Assembly (NCBI RefSeq): GCF_012102705.1
Contig: NZ_JAAVTA010000007.1
Coordinates: 1-64,000, forward strand
DNA: 64,000 nucleotides
Reading direction: 5' to 3'
Origin: Haematospirillum sp. H1815
GTDB taxonomy: Bacteria; Pseudomonadota; Alphaproteobacteria; Rhodospirillales; Rhodospirillaceae
Numbering within the stretch: position 1 is the stretch's first letter; every line of letters starts with the position of its first letter. Shown in pieces: positions 1-8,772 of the stretch. A model generated the notes under the pieces. That model had not been told where the DNA came from, made no database searches, and was given only the letters and a program-made list of their open reading frames with translations. The position numbers were made by a program, and so were the translations under genes.

Positions 1-164
1 AGGACCGCCCCCGTTCCGCAGGGAGCGAACGCCCGGCACGGGATGAATTCCGCCCCCGCCGCGAAGAAGGCTTCCGGCCACGCCGTGAAGACGGGTTCCG
101 TAACCGCGAGGACCGCCCCCGTTCCGCCGCTGGTGCTCCGCGCAAACGCTACGACGCGTCCTGA
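1..164 (+). CDS. C-terminal tail of an RluB-like pseudouridine synthase (partial)
   Basis: An open frame enters from the left edge (third frame) and ends at the TGA at 162-164. It encodes only a low-complexity tail rich in Arg, Asp, Glu, Phe and Pro, with repeated FRPRRE-like units and a basic end (RKRYDAS). Such charged tails are typical of RluB-type 23S rRNA pseudouridine synthases in alphaproteobacteria, where this gene commonly lies directly before rsmD, as here. No catalytic domain lies inside the window, so the name is inferred from the tail and the neighbour only. Another frame is also open over this stretch, but its composition looks less natural. Confidence 0.5.
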   Translation, partial: DRPRSAGSERPARDEFRPRREEGFRPRREDGFRNREDRPRSAAGAPRKRYDAS

Positions 165-181
165 ACGTACGACAGAATAGC

Positions 182-748
182 ATGCAAATCATTGGCGGTC
201 GCTTTCGTGGCAAGAAGCTCGTAGCTCCTGAAGGGACGGACGTTGTCCGTCCCACCGCCGCCCGTGCCCGTGAAGCTGTTTTCAACATCCTTCTCCATGG
301 TCTGCACGAAGAAGGATTTACGCTGGCTGGTGCCACCGTCGCCGATCTGTTTTGTGGAACAGGTGCCTTAGGACTGGAGGCACTCTCACGCGGTGCAGAA
401 AGTGCAACATTTGTTGACAGGGCACCACCCGCTCTGGCTGCGCTGAAACGTAATATACGGGCCCTGACCCTTGATCAGCAAACACAGGTCATCGCGGGCG
501 ATGTTCTGAGACTGCCAAGGGCTACAGCGCCTTTCTCTCTTATTCTTATGGATCCGCCTTATGCAGAAACCATTGCTGAAATGGTCCTGCAGAATCTGGC
601 AACAAACGGGTGGATCAAGACCGGAAGCATCATTGTCGTGGAAACCGCAGCAAACACACACCATGCCTGTGTGCCGGATTTCCAGATCATTAAAGAGCGC
701 CGTTACGGCAAGGCCATGACCCGATTTCTCCTGTACAGACCAGACTGA
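182..748 (+). CDS. rsmD: 16S rRNA (guanine966-N2)-methyltransferase RsmD
   Basis: A 188-residue Rossmann-fold methyltransferase that modifies G966 of 16S rRNA in the assembling small subunit. The SAM-binding motif DLFCGTGALGLEALSRG lies near residues 55-71 and the catalytic N-methyltransferase motif (D/N)PPY appears as LILMDPPYAE near residues 120-130. The N-terminus (IIGGRFRGKKL) is typical of RsmD and supports the ATG at 182. Length is normal for the family. It follows the RluB-like tail with a short gap and precedes queG by 32 bases, so the three are probably co-transcribed. Confidence 0.95.
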   Translation: MQIIGGRFRGKKLVAPEGTDVVRPTAARAREAVFNILLHGLHEEGFTLAGATVADLFCGTGALGLEALSRGAESATFVDRAPPALAALKRNIRALTLDQQTQVIAGDVLRLPRATAPFSLILMDPPYAETIAEMVLQNLATNGWIKTGSIIVVETAANTHHACVPDFQIIKERRYGKAMTRFLLYRPD

Positions 749-780
749 ATAAAGCCACCTCACGCGACAACAGCGGAACC

Positions 781-1929
781 ATGCAAACTGGAACGGACCA
801 GATCAAGGAGCGTATCCGCAAGGTCGCCATCAAGGAAGGCTTTGACTGTGTTGGTTTTGCGCGCGCTGAACTGGATGAGAAAACACGCCGCAGGCTGTCG
901 TCATGGCTGGCCCAAGGGTGCCACGGCACAATGGGCTGGATGGCCGAAACACAGTCACGCCGCGCGAATCCACGGACCCTGTGGCCAGAAGCCGCAACAG
1001 TTATCTCCCTTGGAACCAACTATGCCCCGGGCCACGATCCTCTCCGCGGCCTTATGCATCCCCGTCGGGGTTATATCAGTGTCTATGCTCGTAATCGTGA
1101 CTATCATGATCTGATCAAGGGACGCCTGAAGCAGCTCGGAGCACGGATACAGCACATATGCGGCCAAGACATAAAGGTTTTTGCAGATACGGCACCCTTG
1201 ATGGAAAAGCCATTGGCTGCCGCTGCGGGTCTGGGGTGGCAAGGCAAGCACACCAATATTGTATCGCGTCACTTTGGATCTTGGCTGTTCTTGGGGGAAA
1301 TCCTGACCACTCTGGATCTGCCGCCTGACCCCCCTGCATCGGAACACTGTGGGCGATGTACGCGGTGCCTGGATATTTGCCCGACATCTGCATTTGACGC
1401 GGAAGGGAGGATTGATGCCCGCAAGTGCATATCGTATCTGACAATCGAGCACAAAGGCCCCATTCCTTACGCCTTGAGATCCCGCTTTGGCAATCGCATC
1501 TATGGCTGTGATGACTGTACGGCGGTATGCCCGTGGAACCGCTTCGCCCCGCCGACACCCCATGATGCCTTCAAGCCGCGCGTCGAACTGACAGCCCCCC
1601 GCTTGGCCGACCTGCTTGAACTGGATGACGTGGCTTTCCGTGCGCTATTCTCGGCGTCCCCCGTCAAACGAATCGGCCGGTCACGCTTCATTCGCAATGT
1701 TCTGATTGCAGCTGGAAACAGCGGTGATGCTGCCATAACAAAGAAAATCACGCCATACCTGAATGATCCGAATCCTGTTATTCGCGGCGCGGCCGTTTGG
1801 GCACTGTCACGCCTTCTGGACACGCGGGATTTTCACGACCTGGCAGGGACATACGGGAAGGATGAGAGTGATCCTTGCGTCAGGGAAGAATGGATGCTGG
1901 GGGAAGAATCATCCAGCACCCAGCCCTGA
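781..1929 (+). CDS. queG: Epoxyqueuosine reductase QueG
   Basis: A 382-residue cobalamin-dependent iron-sulfur enzyme that performs the last step of queuosine synthesis in tRNA, reducing epoxyqueuosine. Two ferredoxin-like cysteine clusters are visible: CGRCTRCLDICPTSAF near residue 190 and CDDCTAVCPWNRF near residue 242. The C-terminus carries a HEAT-like region (NPVIRGAAVWAL). The length and the order of reductase domain, 4Fe-4S pair and HEAT repeat fit QueG. It ends just before a strong terminator hairpin. Confidence 0.95.
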   Translation: MQTGTDQIKERIRKVAIKEGFDCVGFARAELDEKTRRRLSSWLAQGCHGTMGWMAETQSRRANPRTLWPEAATVISLGTNYAPGHDPLRGLMHPRRGYISVYARNRDYHDLIKGRLKQLGARIQHICGQDIKVFADTAPLMEKPLAAAAGLGWQGKHTNIVSRHFGSWLFLGEILTTLDLPPDPPASEHCGRCTRCLDICPTSAFDAEGRIDARKCISYLTIEHKGPIPYALRSRFGNRIYGCDDCTAVCPWNRFAPPTPHDAFKPRVELTAPRLADLLELDDVAFRALFSASPVKRIGRSRFIRNVLIAAGNSGDAAITKKITPYLNDPNPVIRGAAVWALSRLLDTRDFHDLAGTYGKDESDPCVREEWMLGEESSSTQP

Positions 1930-1931
1930 AA

Positions 1932-1974
1932 ACAAAAGCCGGGAAGGTCCTGTTATGACCGCCCCGGCTTTTGT
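1932..1974. terminator. Bidirectional hairpin terminator between queG and the XRE regulator
   Basis: ACAAAAGCCGGG at 1932-1943 pairs perfectly with CCCGGCTTTTGT at 1963-1974, and an inner GGTC/GACC adds to the stem. The A-rich and T-rich flanks let it work in both directions. It lies between the queG stop and the 3' end of the convergent regulator gene. Confidence 0.85.
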
Positions 1975-1989
1975 CGTTATATGCGTAAA

Positions 1990-2385
1990 TCAAGCCCCGG
2001 AAGCTAAAGCACGTGCCAGATTGCACAGAGCTTCCTGATGACGCTCATTGTTTATAAGAGCGAAATTGCGGGCCAGTTCCAGACACATACGCTGACGCGG
2101 GTGAACTTCCTTGGACGTGCCCTGCCCCAGTTCCTCGTAGAAGTAACCCACTTCCACATCCAGAACCAAGGCAATCTCGCGCAGGCGACCAGCCGATATA
2201 CGGTTAATGCCACGTTCATACTTATGAGCCTACTGATAGGTCACGCCAATCATATCAGCCATCTGTTGCTGGGAAAGCCCCAACTTGATCCTGCGGTCAC
2301 GAATACGGGCACCAACGTGCCGGTCCGTATCTGTGGCACGGTTTGCAGGCTGATCACCACGGTCAGGAGAAGCGCTATAGTTCAT
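1990..2385 (-). pseudogene. XRE-family HTH regulator interrupted by one in-frame amber codon
   Basis: Reading from the ATG at 2385 (upstream AAAGGAA ribosome site) gives 51 residues, then a TAG at 2232-2230. The same frame then continues without a stop for 79 more residues to a TGA at 1990. The two parts join into one Cro/C1-type regulator: HVGARIRDRRIKLGLSQQQM, MIGVTYQ, stop, AHKYERGINRISAGRL, then EVGYFYEEL and a C-terminal helix. In related alphaproteobacterial regulators the residue at the stop is normally Gln, so one CAG to TAG change explains it. The break falls inside the DNA-binding domain, so the 51-residue fragment alone should not bind DNA. Pseudogene, amber readthrough or a sequence error are all possible. 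Confidence 0.8.
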
Positions 2386-2829
2386 TATTCCAGTTCCTTT
2401 CCACTCAACATGCGCTGTCGCCCGGGTTGTGGCCCCTCCAGACAGGGAAACCGGGCAGACCGGAGCAAGAACAGGTCGTCTCATGCGACCATTGCCTTTC
2501 TGCTCATCAACTTCAGGGATACGCGGTTTCCCCAATAGCCGCAAGCAATACTAGGGGATCCCCAATACCAAAACGTATAATTGCACCCACCCAATCAACG
2601 GGACGGCGAAATATTATTCGTACACATATTTATAAAATCGTCAACCTACAGGAAAGAAACAGCCTGTTTGCATGGAAAGATGCAGAACAATGCCCGGGCG
2701 CATACGACGGTAGAAAAACGATCGCCCATTACTGCCCAAAAGCGGTTTTCTCGACAGACACAGTTCATATCGGCAGTGACCGGAGAGAGAGGGGGGAAGA
2801 AATTTTCATTCCCCCACAGCACACACAAC
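2386..2829. other. Intergenic region between the XRE regulator and phaR
   Basis: No convincing gene is seen. Open frames here have no family-like features and overlap one another. The left end holds the regulator's ribosome site and presumably its promoter. The right end holds the phaR terminator candidate at 2792-2815. Confidence 0.5.
2792..2815 (-). terminator. Candidate phaR terminator hairpin
   Basis: GGGGGAA at 2792-2798 pairs with TTCCCCC at 2809-2815 around an A/T-rich loop, 15 bases past the phaR stop on the minus strand. The sequence that follows is CT-rich without a clean T run, so this is a moderate call. Confidence 0.45.
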
Positions 2830-3408
2830 CTATTTCTTGAGAAAGGAATCAAGCTGGCTCTGCATCGCATCAAGCTTGGCTTTCAGATCCTCAATGGCTG
2901 TATCAGGACCACTGCCGTCTCCTGATTGATTCCGACTTGCTTCTTCACCATAAAAACGTCCGAACATTTTCAGGGCATTCTCAAACAAGGTCATATTCTG
3001 CTTGTTCAGCTCCTCGAACTGCTCCATCGGGAACATACCACCAAATGTATTCTTCATAATATCCCGCATGTTTTCACCATTACGGGTAAAGGACTGCATG
3101 CTTTGCTCCAGATAACGCGGCAGAATGCCTCCCAGACTGTCTCCATAGAAGCCGATGAGCTGACGCAGAAAACTGATCGGCAACAAGTTCTGTCCGCCCT
3201 TGTTTTCTTCCTCCACAATGATCTGGGTCAGAACAGAGCGGGTAATATCGTCGCCACTTTTCGCATCATAAACAACAAAATCGGTTCCTTCCTTGACCAT
3301 ACGTGACAGGTAATCCAGCGTTACGTAGCTTGACGTTGCTGTATTATAGAGTCTCCTGTTGGCATATTTCTTGATCGTTACGGGATCTTTCTGGGGTTCG
3401 GCCATCAT
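2830..3408 (-). CDS. phaR: Polyhydroxyalkanoate synthesis repressor PhaR
   Basis: A 192-residue regulator of granule-associated PHA genes; it binds both DNA and PHB and is released from promoters when polymer accumulates. The PHB/PHA accumulation regulator DNA-binding domain is at the N-terminus (TIKKYANRRLYNTATSSYVT near residues 11-30), followed by the accumulation-regulator repeat region (ISFLRQLIGFYGDSL near 78-92) and a charged, helical C-terminus. The start is ATG-ATG at 3408/3405. It is divergent from the phaC-side genes, with TGC/GCA-type dyads between them that match known PhaR sites, which suggests autoregulation and control of the PHA genes. Confidence 0.95.
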   Translation of the reverse strand: MMAEPQKDPVTIKKYANRRLYNTATSSYVTLDYLSRMVKEGTDFVVYDAKSGDDITRSVLTQIIVEEENKGGQNLLPISFLRQLIGFYGDSLGGILPRYLEQSMQSFTRNGENMRDIMKNTFGGMFPMEQFEELNKQNMTLFENALKMFGRFYGEEASRNQSGDGSGPDTAIEDLKAKLDAMQSQLDSFLKK

Positions 3409-3462
3409 GCTTTCCTTGCTTGCACAGTCCTGTCATTCTGATCATCCAGACTGCCCCCCGGA

Positions 3463-3507
3463 CTGCTTTGCAGCAAGTAAAATGCTGCGCAGCATGCTTT
3501 GCAGCAA
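3463..3507. promoter_or_regulatory. Cluster of PhaR-type operator dyads
   Basis: CTGCtttGCAG at 3463-3473 exactly fits the CTGC-N3-GCAG element published for Rhodobacter PhaR. Next comes the perfect 14-bp palindrome ATGCTGCGCAGCAT at 3482-3495, then another TGCtttGCA at 3495-3503. All lie in the 148-base gap between divergent phaR and the phaC-side genes. The match is seen directly; binding is inferred. Confidence 0.75.
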
Positions 3508-3556
3508 ACCGGATAGTGTGGTGGCACAAACCAACACACATGCTATGGTTGCTCAC

Positions 3557-3970
3557 ATGACAAAAGAAAATCCTTCAAAAGACGCCGCTCCAACCTTGGC
3601 TGAATTAGCCAGCAAGACTCTTGATCTTTGGCAGGAGCAAATCTTCAGCACCAGCATGGACCCTGAAATGCTCGCCCTGACAGAACGTTTCCTGTCAGTT
3701 CTGGCTGGCCTGACACCCGAAAGACCGGACCCGGACAAACATGCCTCCACACCGCAGCATCCCGAACCAACAACCGGACCAAACGCTGCCACGTCCACCA
3801 GAACCCCGCCAAGGACCGCGCCCCCTGCTACTGCACCTGATGACGGAAGCCATGATACTGGGTGGATGTTGCAGCGTATCGCAAGCCTTGAGGAACGGGT
3901 CTCCCTATTGGAACGATCGGCTGCCCCCCGCAGCAAAACTGGATCAAAACGGATTCGCCCTAGCCCTTGA
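3557..3970 (+). CDS. Small Pro-rich, coiled-coil accessory protein upstream of phaC
   Basis: A 137-residue protein starting at the ATG at 3557 (MTKENPSKDA); an earlier ATG at 3545 is possible. The N-terminal part is helical (LAELASKTLDLWQEQIF). The middle is a Pro/Thr/Ala-rich linker, and the end has a heptad-like segment (IASLEERVSLLERSA). A comparable small gene precedes phaC in some Rhodospirillales, and the helical-plus-linker build recalls synthase partner subunits such as PhaE, but no PhaE signature can be claimed. It overlaps phaC in another frame, which suggests coupled translation. Role inferred: granule or synthase partner. Confidence 0.65.
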   Translation: MTKENPSKDAAPTLAELASKTLDLWQEQIFSTSMDPEMLALTERFLSVLAGLTPERPDPDKHASTPQHPEPTTGPNAATSTRTPPRTAPPATAPDDGSHDTGWMLQRIASLEERVSLLERSAAPRSKTGSKRIRPSP

Positions 3971-4991
3971 GGAAGAAGCCAGACGGCGTTACGCCACATT
4001 TCTTCAAGGCATCACACACTACCGTCAGTATCGTCTACCCAGACGACTGGCTCCTCCACCCCTGTTCTGGCAGGCCGGAACATCACGCCTGCACCAATTC
4101 TCGGAGCATGGCGTTCCGGTCCTCCTGATTCCCTCGCTTGTCAACCGGGCTGTCATTCTTGATCTGACAGGCAGTCGCAGTTTGGTTCGCTATATGGCGC
4201 GCCGCGGTATCAGACCATTCCTGATGGACTGGGATGCCCCTGGACCGGAAGAAATCCATTTCAGTCTCGCCGGTTATATTCAGCGCCGTCTGATACCCGC
4301 TGCTCAGGCAATCCACACAGAAAGCGGACAACCTCCCATCATTCTGGGCTATTGCATGGGGGGCCTGCTGGCACTAGCACTGGCCCTGTGCAGGCCGGAT
4401 CTTTGTGCCGGCTACATCGGTCTGGCTACGCCATGGGACTTTCATGCCGGACTTGACAATGGAAGAGCTGCATTGCGCACCGTTGCCCCCCATCTTTCCA
4501 CCTTGATTCACAAGACCGGTTTTATGGCAACAGACCTGATCCAGGCGCTGTTCTCCATGCTGGATCCAGGTACGGTTGGCAAGAAGTTCCGGGCATTTGC
4601 GAACATGCAACCACGATCCACACGGGCTAACATGTTTGTTGCTGTCGAAGACTGGCTGAACGATGGCGTACCCTTGGCCGGCCCGGTTGCGCAGGAATGT
4701 CTGATTGACTGGTACGTTCACAACAAACCGGCACGGAAACAATGGACCGTGGGGGGCACCTGTGTTGCACCTGATATGTTGAAAGCTCCTTCGCTGCTGG
4801 TCATTCCGACGCAAGACCGCATTGTCCCACCAGATTGCGCCCGCGCACTGGCCAAAGCCCTTCCAAATCCGCAAACACAGGAAGTGAACTTGGGGCATAT
4901 CGGTATGGTAACAGGCCACACAGCACCTGATACCATGTATCGCCCCCTTGTGCAGTGGATTCATGGCGCAGCATCGCAAGACAGACGATAG
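3840..4991 (+). CDS. phaC: Poly(3-hydroxyalkanoate) synthase-like alpha/beta hydrolase
   Basis: A PHA synthase-type alpha/beta hydrolase that would polymerise 3-hydroxybutyryl-CoA. The lipase-like box is GYCMGG with the nucleophilic Cys (codon at 4353), Asp in PTQDRIVPP, and His in GHIGMVTG, a complete Cys-Asp-His triad. The PHA-synthase feature MDWDAPGPEE is present. It is short (about 383 residues from this start), closer to class III or the compact Rhodospirillales form than to class I enzymes of about 570. The start is uncertain: the frame is open further upstream, ATGs at 3840 and 3852 are the likeliest, and all overlap the small upstream gene. PhaA and PhaB follow on the same strand. 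Confidence 0.85.
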   Translation: MTEAMILGGCCSVSQALRNGSPYWNDRLPPAAKLDQNGFALALEEEARRRYATFLQGITHYRQYRLPRRLAPPPLFWQAGTSRLHQFSEHGVPVLLIPSLVNRAVILDLTGSRSLVRYMARRGIRPFLMDWDAPGPEEIHFSLAGYIQRRLIPAAQAIHTESGQPPIILGYCMGGLLALALALCRPDLCAGYIGLATPWDFHAGLDNGRAALRTVAPHLSTLIHKTGFMATDLIQALFSMLDPGTVGKKFRAFANMQPRSTRANMFVAVEDWLNDGVPLAGPVAQECLIDWYVHNKPARKQWTVGGTCVAPDMLKAPSLLVIPTQDRIVPPDCARALAKALPNPQTQEVNLGHIGMVTGHTAPDTMYRPLVQWIHGAASQDRR

Positions 4992-5093
4992 ACAGGAAAT
5001 GCCCCTTAAAATAGAATAACAAGCTCACTAACGCCCAGAGATGGCGCGCATAGTTCCTGCGAGACGATAAACACATACACAAGGAAGCGTTCA

Positions 5094-6269
5094 ATGCCCG
5101 ATGTTGTGATTGTCAGCGCCACGCGTACGGCCATTGGCGCCTTTAACGGCAGCTTGTCCCCTCTGCAAGCCCCGGAACTTGGCTCTCTTGTTATTCGTGA
5201 AGCCCTGAAGCGGGTCAATCTTGAAGCCGACACGGTATCAGAAGTCATCATGGGACAGGTGCTGACAGGGGGGTCTGGACAGAACCCAGCCCGGCAATCG
5301 TCCATAAAAGCCGGCATACCCGAACATGTTCCATCCTGGACACTGAACATGGTGTGCGGGTCTGGACTGAGAGCAATTATACAGGGTGCCATGGCGATTA
5401 TGGCAGATACTGCCGATATTGTAGTCGCCGGCGGTCAGGAAAGCATGAGCAACGCCCCTCATTGCGCATGGCTGAGATCGGGCATCAAGATGGGATCCAC
5501 CGAGCTGGTGGACACCATGATTCGTGATGGCTTGTGGTGCGCTTTCAATAATTATCATATGGGTAACACAGCAGAAAATATTGCCAACCGCTGGGGCTTT
5601 ACGCGCCAGGAGCAAGATGCGTTTGCCGTACATTCCCAACAGAAGGCCGAAGCCGCCCTGCGCAACGGGCGCTTCAAGGATGAAATTGTCCCCGTCAAAA
5701 TCACAGGCAAAAAAGAAGAAAGTATTTTTGATCAGGATGAATATCCACGTGCCGGTACCACAATCGAGACACTGGCACGCCTGCGCCCTGCCTTCACAAA
5801 AGATGGGACTGTAACAGCAGGAAATGCCTCCGGCCTCAACGATGGTGCAGCCGCTGTTGTTCTTATGTCTGCGGACACCGCACACAAAAGAGGGCTAAAA
5901 CCACTGGTGCGCATCAAATCTTTTGCCTCGGCTGGCGTTGATCCGGCCATCATGGGAACAGGTCCGATCCCGGCAACACGCAAAGCCCTGGAAAAGGCAG
6001 GATGGACACCGGATGACCTAGATCTGATAGAAGCCAACGAGGCCTTTGCCGCCCAGGCCATGAGCGTAAACCGGGAACTGGGCTGGAATACCGAAAAGGT
6101 CAACGTAAATGGCGGTGCCATCGCTCTTGGGCATCCCATCGGTGCATCCGGCGCCCGTGTCTTTGTCACCCTCGTACACGAAATGCAAAAACGGGAAGCG
6201 AAAAAGGGCCTGGCAACGCTCTGCATTGGCGGGGGAATGGGTGTTGCCTTGGCAGTAGAGAAAGCGTGA
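5094..6269 (+). CDS. phaA: Acetyl-CoA C-acetyltransferase (beta-ketothiolase)
   Basis: A 391-residue thiolase that condenses two acetyl-CoA to acetoacetyl-CoA, the first step of PHB synthesis. The acyl-Cys motif [10 protein letters not shown] is near residue 88, the signature [11 protein letters not shown] near 108-118, the NEAFAAQA and [17 protein letters not shown] motifs near 315-355, and the second catalytic Cys in CIGGGMGVA near the end. All four are intact. The ATG at 5094 is preceded by AAGGAAG. It lies 102 bases after phaC and 130 before phaB. Confidence 0.96.
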   Translation: MPDVVIVSATRTAIGAFNGSLSPLQAPELGSLVIREALKRVNLEADTVSEVIMGQVLTGGSGQNPARQSSIKAGIPEHVPSWTLNMVCGSGLRAIIQGAMAIMADTADIVVAGGQESMSNAPHCAWLRSGIKMGSTELVDTMIRDGLWCAFNNYHMGNTAENIANRWGFTRQEQDAFAVHSQQKAEAALRNGRFKDEIVPVKITGKKEESIFDQDEYPRAGTTIETLARLRPAFTKDGTVTAGNASGLNDGAAAVVLMSADTAHKRGLKPLVRIKSFASAGVDPAIMGTGPIPATRKALEKAGWTPDDLDLIEANEAFAAQAMSVNRELGWNTEKVNVNGGAIALGHPIGASGARVFVTLVHEMQKREAKKGLATLCIGGGMGVALAVEKA

Positions 6270-6399
6270 GCTAATCCCGTGCTTCACCTTCACCAGAGCC
6301 ACCGGGTCTATTCGACAACCGGGGAAAACGGTTCGCATTGACTGAACTCTGCCAATAGCTTGGGCCTGAGAAAAGAATAATACAGGGAGGGAATATGCC

Positions 6400-7128
6400 A
6401 TGTCCAAAAGCCGTGTCGCTGTTGTTACAGGGGGAACCCGCGGCATCGGGAGAGCCATTACGGTGGCCCTGAAAAATGCTGGCTACACAGTAGCCGCAAC
6501 ATATGCGGGCAATGACACGGCAGCGCATGAACTGGCCGCGGAAACCGGAATTCATGTCTACAAGTTTGATGTCGCCAACTTCCCGCTGTGCGAGCAAGCC
6601 GTAAACACAATTGTCGCAGAGCTGGGACCTATCGATATTCTGGTCAACAATGCGGGCATTACACGTGATGCCACACTGCATCGCATGACGTTCGAACAAT
6701 GGAACGAGGTTATACAGGCCGATCTTGCATCATGTTTCAATATGTGCCGCTGCGTTATAGAAGGCATGCGGGAACGCAACTTTGGCCGCATCGTGAATAT
6801 CGGCTCGATTAACGGGCAAGCCGGTCAGTATGGACAAGTTAACTATGCCGCGGCAAAATCAGGGATACATGGCTTCACAAAAGCCCTGGCCCAGGAAAGC
6901 GCGGCAAGAGGCATTACCGTTAATGCCATTGCCCCAGGCTATGTCGATACCGACATGGTCCGCGCCGTCCCTCCGGATGTTCTGAAGAAGATCATTGCCC
7001 GCATCCCGATCGGGCGCCTGGGACGGGCAGAAGATATTGCCCGAGGCGTTCTGTTTCTTGTTGCCGACAACGCAGACTTTATTACCGGATCAACCCTGTC
7101 CATCAATGGTGGCCAGCACATGTACTGA
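6400..7128 (+). CDS. phaB: Acetoacetyl-CoA reductase
   Basis: A 242-residue short-chain dehydrogenase that reduces acetoacetyl-CoA to (R)-3-hydroxybutyryl-CoA, the PhaC substrate. The cofactor motif GGTRGIG is near residue 12, the NNAGI motif near 85, and the catalytic Ser-Tyr-Lys set is seen in IGSINGQ and YAAAKSG. The ATG at 6400 has a strong AGGGAGGG ribosome site. It closes the phaC-phaA-phaB set, giving a full acetyl-CoA to PHB route within 3.5 kb. Confidence 0.95.
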   Translation: MSKSRVAVVTGGTRGIGRAITVALKNAGYTVAATYAGNDTAAHELAAETGIHVYKFDVANFPLCEQAVNTIVAELGPIDILVNNAGITRDATLHRMTFEQWNEVIQADLASCFNMCRCVIEGMRERNFGRIVNIGSINGQAGQYGQVNYAAAKSGIHGFTKALAQESAARGITVNAIAPGYVDTDMVRAVPPDVLKKIIARIPIGRLGRAEDIARGVLFLVADNADFITGSTLSINGGQHMY

Positions 7129-7159
7129 GCCGAGGCGCTACCTGCCAAGACTGGAATAA

Positions 7160-8158
7160 TCAAGAGGCTGTCTTCGAGGCAGCCTCGATCCATGCGTTGA
7201 ATTCCTTCTCGTGGGTGCGGATCCAGTGCTGGACATGCCGGTCGATATCCTCGGAAGACGATTCACCACTGCGCATCCGCATGTTCTGGGAAGAAATTTC
7301 AGCGGCATCAATGGCAACCTGACTGAAGAATCTCTCTGCAGCCGGGTTCTGTTCCAGCCAACGTTTATTGGCCAGAATCATCTGGGTGTTCACGGCAAAC
7401 CCGGTATCAATTGCCCCGGGAGCAGGAGAAAGAGTCCGCTCGGTCGATCCACCACCAACTGTCAACCAGCGTGAGTCCTTCCCGGGCACAAGAACCGCCG
7501 AAACCCACAAAGGCGTCCATGCGTAGTACAGAATGGGCTTTCCCGCATTATACCGGGCAACAACATCCATCATCATCGTGAAGTAATCGCCTTGTTTCTG
7601 GACAATAGCGGCACCAAGGCCCTGCTCCGCTATATGACGCTTGATTTCCAAGGCGCATCCCCAGCCGACATTACAGCCGGTCAGATCGGATTTACCGTCG
7701 CCATCAATATCAAAAAGAGTAGCAATACGTGGATCCCTGAGCTGGGACAAATCCGTAATATTGTACTCTTCAGCAGTTTTACGATCGATCAGGTAACCCT
7801 GTATGGAATCTTTGACCAGATTGCCGGCACGCACAATGCTGCGCTCACCCCCGACGGCATCAAAGAAAGGCTGATGCAACGGATCCCAGTGATTGGCTGA
7901 CCAATGTGCATGACCGTCGGCAACGGCCTTGTGCGCCTGCGGGTAGTTTGCCTCTGACACTGCGGGAACACGATACCCCAAGCGACGCAACCCTTCGGCA
8001 ACGATACGAACCTGGAATTGCTCTTCGATCGTGGCAACGCCCGCCGGAATGGCCTCAAGCTCATGCCCCTCGGGATCAGCGGCAAAAGCCACCTGATGAA
8101 CAAGGATACCTAGGACAGCAACAGCAGAACCCGACAAGCAGAACAAAGCCTTCAACAT
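7160..8158 (-). CDS. proX: Glycine betaine/proline ABC transporter substrate-binding protein (ProX-like)
   Basis: A 332-residue periplasmic binding protein of the ProX/OpuAC family. The ATG at 8158 gives a clean signal peptide (MLKALFCLSGSAVAVLGILV, cleaved near AFA-ADPEG). Family segments seen include GYLIDRKTAEEYNI, DIDGDGKSDLTGCNVGWGC, YYAWTPLWVS and a late ENFNAW-like region, all close to enterobacterial ProX. No proV (ATPase) or proW (permease) is next to it in the window, so it is an orphan binding subunit or serves a distant transporter. It is convergent with phaB. Confidence 0.93.
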   Translation of the reverse strand: MLKALFCLSGSAVAVLGILVHQVAFAADPEGHELEAIPAGVATIEEQFQVRIVAEGLRRLGYRVPAVSEANYPQAHKAVADGHAHWSANHWDPLHQPFFDAVGGERSIVRAGNLVKDSIQGYLIDRKTAEEYNITDLSQLRDPRIATLFDIDGDGKSDLTGCNVGWGCALEIKRHIAEQGLGAAIVQKQGDYFTMMMDVVARYNAGKPILYYAWTPLWVSAVLVPGKDSRWLTVGGGSTERTLSPAPGAIDTGFAVNTQMILANKRWLEQNPAAERFFSQVAIDAAEISSQNMRMRSGESSSEDIDRHVQHWIRTHEKEFNAWIEAASKTAS

Positions 8159-8772
8159 CTTTCGCCCCCCGAAAGGCACTCTGCCAAGCCAGACACCAAG
8201 CAGACAAACGACCCAGCTGCACACGAAAACCTAGCTGAATTACACCCGGCAGGAACGGGCAGCCTATACACGCCCCCGTAGAATTCCGAATAATCCATCC
8301 AAAAACGAAACCCTGCAAGATGTTCCTTCCCACCTCCAGAGGAGGATGGGGGCACAGAAACAAATCAATCAGAAAATCATGCTATCGGGCAAAGGAGTCA
8401 GGACCCCATGCTGTATAATGATAACGCGCATGAAAAGATCGACGCTAAAAAAGAGACACAAGCCATGCTTTAGCTTGACAAGCTCCCTCATTATAAAAAT
8501 AAGTGATACATCATAAAGCTGTTCAAACGCAGGAATTGAGACATGGGCCGCCCAGCCCTCACAGGCACAACACCGAAGCAAGCAGGTACGGATTTCAGAT
8601 CCGCGCCTATCTTTTCGGCTGTAGTGTCATCCTGTGACCTTGGGGTCAGGATGCCCGAACAGGAAGCATTCGCTGCCCTGCTGCACCTGCATTGCCCTGT
8701 TCATCGACACCCGTAGTCAACACGGGGGCCGCCCGCTTGATGCGGCCATGAACAAACAGCCTGAACCCCAAA
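8159..8772. other. Intergenic region between divergent proX and an amino-acid binding protein gene
   Basis: No gene is supported across about 600 bases. Two hairpin-forming sequences are visible: CCCA-CCTCC-aga-GGAGG-a-TGGG at 8329-8350, in the leader side of proX, and an imperfect CATCCT...AGGATG dyad at 8628-8653. A TTGACA occurs at 8475-8480, but no -10 element lies at a usual distance. The promoters of both flanking genes must be here but cannot be placed with confidence. Confidence 0.45.

Noticed and set aside
2038..2925. Plus-strand open frames across the XRE regulator and the gap before phaR
   Set aside because: They run antisense to the regulator or through non-coding DNA, and their translations have no domain features.
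8475..8497. TTGACA followed by TATAAA as a promoter
   Set aside because: The spacer is only 11 bases, outside the usual range.
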